The position numbers and the translations under genes were made by a program. This document shows, in pieces, positions 25,301 to 36,500 of a stretch of DNA of 64,000 nt (position 1 is the first letter of the stretch; every line of letters starts with the position of its first letter). Under the pieces are notes generated by a model, which was not told the origin of the DNA, searched no databases, and saw only the letters and a list, made by a program, of their open reading frames with translations. The stretch lies in assembly GCF_015706575.1 (NCBI RefSeq), contig NW_024037058.1:14715547-14779546 (forward strand), in the 5' to 3' direction. This stretch comes from Patiria miniata (Eukaryota; Echinodermata; Asteroidea; Valvatida; Asterinidae).

Positions 25301-28300
25301 GACCCCGCTCCAGTCATTTTCTTTGTTCAACTTTGACAATTATAAACAAACCTGGTCAGTTTCCCTTTGTGGTGTATAAATTTGAAGATTTGTAACAAAA
25401 GGCCGTAGCATCATGACTTTGGGAGTGATCCCTGGTGACATGACATAATACGGGTTTATGGCTTCTGACTAGCGCCCCTTGAACAAAGACATTGACAAAT
25501 CGGGGGTACCACCAACACAGGGCTGGATAGCTCAGTTGGCAGAGCACCGGAACGGTAATCCGGAGGTTGCAGGTTGAAACCCCGCTCAAATCAATTTCTT
25601 TATTCAACTTTGAAAAGAAATAAATACATATAAAACAAGTCAGGTGTGTTTACAAACACAAATGCCCCGCAACCGTGACTGTTCCCATGACATAACACCA
25701 CTCTTTTAACATCAACTTACATGTACCTTGGTCACATGGAACATTCATTGACAGCATTAGTGTCTTCTCTAGGTTTTATATGAATTAATCCCTAATCCCT
25801 ATAATCTCAGAATAAATACAAGATTTCTATTGTTTTAGCCACTGTGAACTTGACCCTTGACCTTTTGGCCCCAAATTCAATAGGCTTCTTAGGATTACCA
25901 AGAACAATCCACAAACCAAATTTGAAGTTCATATGTTAAGTATTTCTCAAGTTATCGCGCTGACAAGATTTCTATTGTTTTAGCCACTGTGAACTTGACA
26001 CTTGACCTTTTGACCCCAAATGCAATAGGCTTCTTAGGATTGCCAAGAACAATCCACAAACCAAATTTGAAGTTCACATGTAAAGTATTTCTCAAGTTAT
26101 TGCGCTGACAAGATTTCTATTGTTTTAGCCACTGTGAACTTGACCTTTGGCCTTTTGGCCCCAAATGCGAAAGGCTTCTTAGGATTACCAAGAACAATCC
26201 ACAAACCAAATTTGAAGTTCATATGTTGAGTATTTCTCAAGTTATCGCGCTGACAAGATTTCTATTGTTTTAGCCACTGTGAACTTGACCTTTGGCCTTT
26301 TGGCCCCAAATGCGAAAGGCTTCTTAGGATTACCAAGAACAATCCACAAACCAAATTTGAAGTTCATATGTTAAGTATTTCTCAAGTTATCGCGCTGACA
26401 AGATTTGTCCGGACACACACACCCACACACCCACCCACCCACACACACACCCACACACCCACCCACCCACCCACCCACGGAAGGACAAGGCGGAAACAGT
26501 ATGCCCCTTCGGCTTCGCCGCGGGGCATCAAAATTAATGCTTCCCAATCAGATGTAAACAATCAGGGTTTTTAAGAACATTTTCTCTGTAAGTATATAAG
26601 ACACTATGTGGATTTCTTGTTACCCAAATGTCTGAAATATTGTGATAAAAGAATCAACAACCCAAATGTGGCGGTGTCTAGATGACTGTATTTGTATGGA
26701 TTATGATATTTTTAATGTCGCCATGTTAGATGTGGAGCCCTGCACGTCGGTGATGAGATCATGACCATTGATGGCACCAGCACGTCCCACATGTCGGTCC
26801 CCGAGGCCACGCAACTACTGGCGACACACTCCGAACAAATCAAACTGGAGATCCTCCCAGTCAGTCACATGACACCTAGACTGACGTATCCACGGGAACA
26901 ACGGGGGCAGAACGGTATGTCAGAAAACTAAACGCAGTTATCAAAGTATAGTATTATTTGACACTGTCCATTCAAAGTAAAAATTTGAGAGAATTTGTTC
27001 TTTGGAATTTGTAAATATAGCAATGATACACAATTACTTTACTCTTGTTTTTGAATTGATTGATTTGAAAAATTCACAATTCCTGCCAACTCATGATGTG
27101 ATATATATTGCTTGTGATTTCTCTGCTTGTATTTTACACTCTCATTCTACTGAATGAAATTGTTTTGTATCCTTGTTGCATTTTGTGGGTGAGTTGGTCT
27201 TTTTGTTCATAATTCAGATCCCTAGTCGCTAGGCTTGGGCGACTCCATGCCAGAATTGAAAATCAATCGATTCTGAAGTTGGAATATGAATTGTGTTTCT
27301 GTTTGTATCTGTTGCAACCCTTGCCAATCCGTATTTCATGTCAGTGATGTTATCTTTTAAGTTGAGTTCCCTGTACTCTACAACAAACTCACTTTTTATT
27401 TATTATTACAATTTTTAAATTTTTATGTTTTATTCCAACCAAAGAACCTTGTTTTTTTTTTCCTTTTTTGGATGTCTGCAACCCTCTGAAAAAAAAAGGT
27501 TTTTGTTTTGGGCACAAACAGATCCACTTTGTAAGCAGACTGGCTCCCGGTCCGTACATTATCGATACTGATTGTGGGGCAGGAACCAGCCCTCCCCACA
27601 AGAACAGAATTATTGTCTGGCAGCTAATAATTCAAAATTGTGAAGTAATAATTCATGAGCCAATTTTAAAATTTTGGTTGATGTCTCATTCAAAAGTGAA
27701 TAATTTTTTTATGCTAGAAAAATAGCAATTTAGAAAAGGACTCTATATTTCTGGATGAAGCTCGAAAATAGCACTGGGAATTCATCTTTAATCCGCTTTG
27801 TTTTGTCTCCCTTCTTCCGCAGTCGGCAACATGTCTCGGTCCATCACGCCAGTCAGCCACCTGAACAACTCCAGCTACAACAGTCTGAGTAGATCCCAGG
27901 CAATGCTCCATGGCAACAGCCGCCAGCAGGCCACAACGCTCAACAGGAAACTGAGAGCCAAGAATCTCAAGGCATCGTCTACATGTAAGAGATTGCTCTG
28001 CAATTCTATGGGCTCCGTCCCATGGGCGCGGGACATTTAGCTGGTTGACGCGTACCGTTCCTTGTGTGTGCCGCACGTACACCAGGGGATTTGTACTTTG
28101 TACACGCAGTGGTACGGCCGTGCGTCGCGGCAATATTGCAGTCAGGCAAGATGGCGTCGGTCGGTGACCCCCAACTGTACTTTCTTTACTTGTGAACGGA
28201 GCGGATTGGTTCTCACTCCAAGAGTTTTAGATAATCAAGTCTTCACAAGAACCTCAGTCTCAAGACGAGTAACAAGCTATTCAAATGAATCCATCTGCTC

Positions 28301-30562
28301 CTGTACTATATTGTATTACATTGTAGCTATTCAAGGATGAATTCATAAAACCATAGAGTACTCAGGCGGTTTCTGGCGTTACTTGGAGCTGAAGGCAGGG
28401 TGGTTGGGGGGAGGGGGGGGGGGGGTTCATGGACGAAAGGGGTCAACTGAAAAGAAAAAAAAAATTGTTATTGTTCATCCTCCCTTACTTGTTGCACTCA
28501 ACTACAAATCTGCACAACATAAAATTTCGTTTTCAAAATTTGTATTTTTACAATTTGTTTTGAAATTTTTCAATATTTAGTGATTTAAAATAAAATTATG
28601 TCAGACTCACTGGGAAAACTACAAAAGTTGAAGGGAACCTTCCGAAAATATTGCTAACCAATTATTTTTCCAAAAAGTGAATTAATCCTAACTCCTTAGC
28701 ATAATTTACTAGGAACCGTACCCATCCTGGCAAATTCCAACACCCACATGGGAAATTGTACACACACACTGTTGGACTTAGTTTCTGGAGGTATCCCAAC
28801 CCCAGTGTAAAAGACCATCAGTTTAGGGGTACTGTACCTATCCCAACAGATTTAAACAAAACCTGCTGGTAAACTTTGATGGGTTGAGTTCGGTTAGGGT
28901 AAATGTCTTTAAAAAGGCAAAATCCCCCCCCCCCCAAAAAAAAGCATCACTGTTCAGAAATCTGTAAATTCTTCCATCAGATATGTCACTGAGTGAAATA
29001 TGGTCTCCTCAAATCATTTTAATCTGCTTAGCGGTTTTAACTTTTGACAAAAAAAATTATTTGGTCTAAGTTCATCAGATTCTTTATCTTTCACAGTATC
29101 CCTCACCTCGACGATCAACGGAATGGGAATGACGGCCCAAGTCTGTCGCTCGGACACCACGGAGGTAACGTTGTACTCGCGCTGCTGCGATTTTGGCTTC
29201 AGCATCCAGGGCGGCGTGTTCACCACGGAAATACTAGGCTCACCGGCCGTCATTGGCTTCATCGAGCCAGGAGGGAAAGCAGACAGGTAGGCTGAACTGA
29301 CGGGATTGTTAATCTGAGAAGACAAAGCCAGCCTGGTAAAGCTGGTCTTTGGCTATTCACTGGAAGTTGTTTCATGTGTCTGGGGGGGGGGGGGGGTGAA
29401 ATCCGCCCCCCCCCACAACTTTTTTCGCGATGGCTTTAAAAAAAGTTTTTTTCGCGACCCGAGCTGTTATGACTTGTGCATCTTTTGATACCAAAAACAT
29501 ACGCACTGTGAAAACCTAATTTTCCCATATATGTCGTGTACACAGAGCAGAATTTCCATTCATACATATGAATAATTAATTAGCCCTACTTCCAAAACCC
29601 TTTGACCTATAGTCATGAAATTTCTTGGGTATGTTCATGATGAGTTGCTCTGTGCATGTACTGAGTTTCAAAATTTTTCGTCACTCGATGGCCGAGATCT
29701 TAGGCGGAATCCCCCTTCCCCCCCCCCCCCCCCATTTTCAATGTGTTATGGGTCACGGCACAAGTTGTGCATTTTTTACATTTTCCTTCTGACAAACAAT
29801 TATCCTTCGTCAATTTCTTTCAATTTTTTCTTACCAATGGTTCAATCCCTTGATTCACATTTGTTGCAGTAAATCATTATAGAAATACTGTTCAAGTCTA
29901 TTCCCCCGTGTTCTGCAGGTGTGGCATAATGCAAGTTGGTGATAGGATCATGACCATCAACAATAAGTACACGGATGAGGTTACTCTAGAAGAAGCCAAT
30001 CAGATGTTGAGAGAGAGCGGCCAGCAGTGCACGTTACTTATAGAATTTGACGTTGCAGGTAACAATTTCCTCGTGTGATTTTTGTTTTATTTTATGTACT
30101 TTTTTTTTTGGCAATTCGTCCAAAAAAATTTTGTTATCATTTATAAAAACTCTCACCAGCCATTGATTACAGTGACTGTGATGTATCAGATTGGAACACG
30201 ACAGCCCACCCCGGTATTAACCGTAGCCCCCTGGGCCCTTTTGGATAGGGACCATACTCAATCCTGCAAAATCCTTCAACTGCGCCTCAATCCTCCAAAA
30301 TCATCCGTTATTTCTTGAATTTGTTCAGTGGAGGGGTGAGCATTGCCTCAATCCTTCAAAATCCTCCAACAATCTTACCACTTGTCTTACCACTCGACCA
30401 CCGAGCTTGATGGGGTCGGCTGGCTGGTTCGAATCTGATTTTACCGCAACCATTTCATGAGATAGCATATTGATATTCATAATCTTCAATTTACATCACC
30501 CCGACGCATATTCCATCTAATATGAATAAGTTGTGACTCAATTTGTTGGGTCGCAGATAAAA

Positions 30563-30594
<32 letters not shown>

Positions 30595-33500
30595 TTTAGT
30601 TTAATAAATTAAAGTTAAGGTATTCTCCACATCAGAATTTGCACACAAATTTGGCAGCTTAGAAAAAAATATTCCTAAAATGAACGGCAAAGGGCATATT
30701 TATCTTGGAAATGTTTTTCGGACTTTTCTTTTATGCAAAAGCATTTGACATAGAACAAGTTATTTCTTGTTTTGTTTCAGAATCTGTTGTTCCAAGTAGC
30801 GGTGTATTTAGTGTCAAACTCCCTATTGCGGACCAAGGGTTAGGCCTGACTTTGAGTGGTAAGAACTACTTTCTGCGTTTTCTCATTCCAACTTTGGAAG
30901 CAGCGGTTTGTAAGTAAATGTTATGATAAGTGCCAGTTATCATGGTTATGAGAGTGTTCTTATTTTTTTTTTTTTAATAGTTATAGTGAATAGTTTTCGT
31001 TTTTTCCTGAAGTATCATTTACCTTTATTGTGATCCGTGGACAAGGTAAACAAAACTGTGTTTGTGTTTTTCCATAACTGCAAAAAGTACGTGAGTAATT
31101 TGAATGATTCTTTCACTAAAAGAAAGCTTATTAATTAGGCTTTCATATCCTAGATCTTGAACGCACTACATGCAAAATTTCTTTAAATAAATAGAAGTTT
31201 CCAGTTGGGTTTTCTTTTTTTTTTGCTCACCTGGTATAAATTATAATAATTAAAAACAAAAGTTATATTCTGAACAATGAACGCAACAGGAGATACAACA
31301 TAAGTCACCTTGTGCAAGCATACATGTACTGTTCACCACTTACCGTGCCAACATTTTGACACTCCTGCCGAAAAACAAAGGAATAATCATTATTTTATTG
31401 CAAAGTTTAATTATTTATATTTAAGATAATTGCTCCTATGTATTCCTTTGATTTCAGTTTCACGTTTCGTTATGAGTGTTGTTTTTGCTTATGTTAACAG
31501 AAAGTGCTAAGACAAACTGTTCTGTCGCACAATTTTTCTATTTTCAATCTTACATTTGTATTCATACTTTGCAGGGTAGACCTCAAATATGACTTTTGCT
31601 ACCAAATTGGAAATCATCTGTTATTAAAGCAGAAAAATTACTTTCTGTAGACTTGCAAGACAACTCTCAAAATGTAGTTTTACTTTTTAATATTTCTTTG
31701 GAGAATAATTCTGATTACTGTTGAATTGGTTTTTTTTCAGCACCCAAGAATCGTAAGCCAGGTGACGCCTTACTGATATCGGACATTAAGAAAGGAAGCG
31801 TTGCCCACAGGTAAAATAAGACCAAAAGTCTTTCCCTAAATCTGTGTTGTATCATGTTCCCTAAATAATAGGGCCGCACACAGTACAGTTTGACAACTGT
31901 TTGCCTCAAAAAGTTCCCTTTTCAACTAAAAGATTGACTTTTTTTCATATTGCAGTTCATATCAGTCCTACATTCAGCAGCCTTGTTAATAAAATGTAAT
32001 GTGAAATGATATGAATATTCATATGCTAGGACCGGTACCCTGGAGCCTGGTGATCATCTCTTTTGCTGTTGTTCATTCGGTGTATTCAATCATTTTGAAA
32101 CTAGTGAATATTCACATGCTAGGACTGGTACCCTGGAGCCTGGTGGTCATCTCTTTTGCTGTTGTTCATTCACTGTATTCAATCATTTTGAAACTGATAA
32201 ATATTCACATGCTAGGACCGGTAGCCTGGAGACCATCTCTTTGCTATTGTTTATTTGGTGTATTCAATCATTTTGAAACTGATGAATATTCACATGCTAG
32301 GACCGGTACCCTGGAGCCTGGAGACCATCTCTTTGCTATTGTTCATTCACTGTATTCAATCATTTTGAAACTGATGAATATTCACATGCTAGGACCGGTA
32401 CCCTGGAGCCTGGTGACCATCTGCTGGCTATTGATGATATCCACTTGGAGACTTTCTCGGTTGAGGAGGCGGCCCACATCCTGAGACAAACCGACGACAT
32501 TGTCAAACTCAGAGTCAAGAAAGACGAAACATTTTCAGGTATTCTTGGTTTTATAAAAAAAAAAAAAAAATTTGGTCCCTCCTGAATCTTCAATTTTCTG
32601 AATAAAATTGAGACCCAGGTCTAAGAAAATCCAAGAAATTGGTAGATTCATTTTTGTAAGTTTGTCATTGACTTTGACCGTTTTATTTTTGTTATTTTAA
32701 CAGAAGATCCGGACATCAGTGGTGCAATATCTTTCACTGTGGAGTTGATACGTCATGGTGGGCCTCTAGGCATCACCATCTCAGGGACAGAGGAATCGTT
32801 TGATCCCATCGTCATCTCGGCTCTGACTGAAGGAGGACTGGCTGAAAGGTACAGAACCCCCATTGCCATGCCTGATGTAATTTTGCCTTAGGGAGACGTA
32901 TATTTTGATTTTGGGTTGTGTCCTGAGGCAAGGGCACATTTCAAACAAAATTTCATTATTTGAAATATTCACAGTAGTTCTTGCTGCAATGTCGGATTTA
33001 AACTTGCCAGCCGACCCTGGCAAGCTGGGTGGTCGAGTGGCTGAGACATCTGCACTAGCAAGCAGGAGGTGACGGGTTTGAGTCCTCCCGAGCAAGCTTG
33101 TGGTTTTTGTTTTTCAAGCTCTCAGGCAACCCTTAGTACATATGGCATGTGAAATGTTGGACCTCAGTGAACAGCAAAACCAAATATGAGAATTGAACTC
33201 TTACGGATGATGACATTTCATTTGACACAAAAGAGCAACAACCACTAAAAGGCAGAATATTTCATGCACAGTTCAATAATTTGAAGGCAATCCTTAGGAA
33301 GCTGTTTTTAACAGGTCATATTTTGAAACAAACTGCTGAGCAAAATGGTCCAGGTCATAGTGCCTATTGGCTCCGTTCATGAACAATAGAGGGCTTTGTG
33401 ACCACCTTCCAAAACCCCAGTAGGGCGGATGCCATGTATGCATATTAGTTCGTGCACATATGGCGCGAAGTATGCACAACTTGGTTTTTTTTCTCTGAAT

Positions 33501-36500
33501 TTGTACAAAACTGTAGCGTACTGTACTGTCCCTCCTAGTGGTCTCCCCCAACTCTCCCTTTGTAACCGTTGAGGGGGTACTTGTGTGCGGAGTCCATAGA
33601 CCGAACCGGGCAGAGAATCACCGTGCAATCGTAGAGGTCCCAAGTTGTGGCACAAGCTTGTTGCTGCAATTATTCAAAATGGCTTTCAAAGTTGCTTTGT
33701 ACAGTATCTGACACGATGCTTCCATCGATTTACTGGGGATTCTGTATAGTGATTTGGTGCTGGGATTGATCTGTCTTATGCCTTGAACCATTCACTCTCG
33801 ATTTCAGGACAGGGGCATTGCACATAGGAGACCGAATCCTGGCCATCAGCGGAACCAGTCTAAGAGGCAAGACCCTGTCAGCTGCCATACGACTCTTGCA
33901 GAACGCCGGTAACATTGTCACACTGAAGATCAGCAAACAGGATAAGAAGCCGAGTCCGGTGCCAGACAAGGCGATCATGCAGGTACGGAATTCCAACCCC
34001 CATTTCATTGTTGTCTTTTCATCTTGTGAATAACGTTTTGAGTAGGTCCGAATGGACTCCTGGGAGAAGTACCTCTCATAACTCGTGGTTAAGGGCACTG
34101 GATTCATGGTCTGTGGGTTCGAGTCCAGCCGGGGTCATGGTGCATGTGCGCTTGAGCAAGGCACTTTGTCACTCATTGCTTCTCTCCACCCAGGAGTAAA
34201 TGGGTACCTGTGAGGGCAGAGATGGTTATTGTGATTGAATTAGCTTGCTTGCGCCTAACAGGCAGCATCGAGCTGTATACTCCCCAGGGAGCTGAGATGG
34301 TATTTGGAATGTTTAATTGGCCCAATGATTAGGGGTAATAATACTGTAAAGTACTTTGATCTTTAGTTAAAAGCGCTATATAAGAACCTGTTGTTATTAT
34401 TATTATTATTATAAAAAAAAGAGTCCAGTTTCCACAACAGTTTCTGTCACTAGTATTGTTGAGGCAACATGTCTGACAAATTCCTTTACCCTCCTAATAG
34501 GAAGTCAATATTCAGAGCAATGTCTAAAGCCCTTTAAAACCGTGCAGGTCAGTTTCAAGTGAAGGGATATGAAGTGTTAACGTAACTGTGTCACACAGAG
34601 AGTCACTGCACAAAGAATGTTTTACAACATTAACTTTTAGTTCCCAGACCCGTTTGGATATCGACCAATGAAAGAAGTGTGTTTGGCTGATGTATAAGGT
34701 GTGCAAATAAACATATATAGACCTTTGGGGAATGTTGTTAGCTACATTTTGATACCTCGTTTGCTATTAAAGACTGTAAATCATCCAAGATTGACAACAA
34801 TTTATGAAAATGTATGCAGTTTAAAAAGTTGCAAATTTAAAGATTACGCGAGGAGAAATTGCTAGGCCCCAAACACATATGCCCATAATTGGCCCCTATC
34901 AACAGCACAGTGTCCGAAAAAAGTGCGTTAATTCAATTGCGTTCGCTCCCATGTATACAAGCACTGTGCGAGCAATATTCCCTGCCATTCGTTTTGGGGG
35001 ACTTAATGGATTCAAGATCTCAACAGATTTACTCCCGGCTAACTGGTGGATTCTGATGGACTCACTGGCCACCAAAATTTTTTTTGCACGGCAAAATTGA
35101 TGGATTTTGGCGGATTCAGGATACTTTCTAGTAAATATACCCAAGGGGTTATAGGGTTAATCTGCACGCAACTGTTGCCATAACTTGTATGATTGGCTAA
35201 CATTTCCACATCCCATTCAACATTTTGTTCTAAACCACAGAGCAAGGATGCCATAGTGATGCAAGCGCACACGCTGCATCACTTCCATCCTGTCGTATCA
35301 AGTAACAACCCCACGGCCCACAGTACGCCCATCGGTGCAACCACACAGGTAATGGCCAGTCATGTTCTGTAATCCTATTCTTAGATTCGTAGATTGTGTT
35401 GACAACTTTTCACGTTGTAACCTCTCTTTTAATTTCTGCATTAAATCTCACTGGAGTTAGTGGCACATTGTCTTCTTGTTCTTAGTGTAGCCTATATTAT
35501 TATCAGATTGGGGGGAAAAATATGGGAATTCACAGTAAGTGCCATTAAACATGTTGCTCTATCACAGTCTTCATTTTTTTAGATTGAAGTTACAATGTAC
35601 ATTCCTCAATCTCAAATTTGGTTCAATAAAATAATGTGATATTTCTGTATGTACCCTCAAAAGGGCTTAATTACGAAGCATACACGCAAAACTGTTGGCT
35701 TTTAGTACCATTTGGTAATTTCAACAATTTTTTGCATTTTTTTTTTAATTTGATAATTATTGCACATAACTGATTCAGTTCCCATTGTTTCTAATATAAA
35801 ATTGTCAAATCTGGATGTGCGCCTGCATAATGGATTATTTTGTCCATTCCACTCAGGGTTCGGCAGATTCTTGGGAAGGTTCAGGATTGGACACCGGTTA
35901 CCACAGCACCCATGTGCACCACTCTCGCTCCAACTCACGCTCCAACTCACGCTCCAACTCCCCAACCATCCGCCGGGCTTACCCCTCCCCGGCCCGCCGG
36001 CCCTCCCGCACACGCAGGATGCGTTCCTCCTCCCAATCTACATCACCAAATGACGCTAGTGAGGACGAGCTTGAAGAACGCTACGGAATGTCACGCAGCC
36101 GTTCTGGTGCCAATAGCGACCCCATGAGCTCAGACCAGGAAGACGGCTACCGGTACAACCACCTCACCAAGCCACCCTCAAGGAAATCCTCCCTCACCCG
36201 AAACCATGACTACCTCCGGAACATTGACTCCGGCATCATGGCCAACGGGGTCAGCCCCGAATCCAACCTGATCAGCCCCCCGACCAGTTACCCCCACAGC
36301 ACCATCACCGGTTACCCGGACACGGCTACCAGTTACCCGCAGAGTCCCGAGTCCTCGCGCAGTCTGACCAATCACTACAACTCGTACACCATGCCCGCGG
36401 GAATGAGAACAATGGACGGGTATCACATGACTGCCATGGAAGCTGAAATTAACGAACTTCTTGCCGCGCCCGCAGCTCCGACGGAGGTACAACGGGTGAC

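Noticed and set aside
25522-25597. Possible functional tRNA-Thr gene
   Set aside because: Unpaired acceptor ends, missing T33, altered box B, and location inside a mobile element.
23648-26528. Interpretation as two separate genes or a satellite array
   Set aside because: Inverted arms with matching ends and no coding capacity fit a single foldback element better.
32011-32484. 157-residue open frame with repeated [12 protein letters not shown] peptide
   Set aside because: It reads the duplicated splice-acceptor array in a frame different from GRIP; no domain, and the real exon uses another frame.
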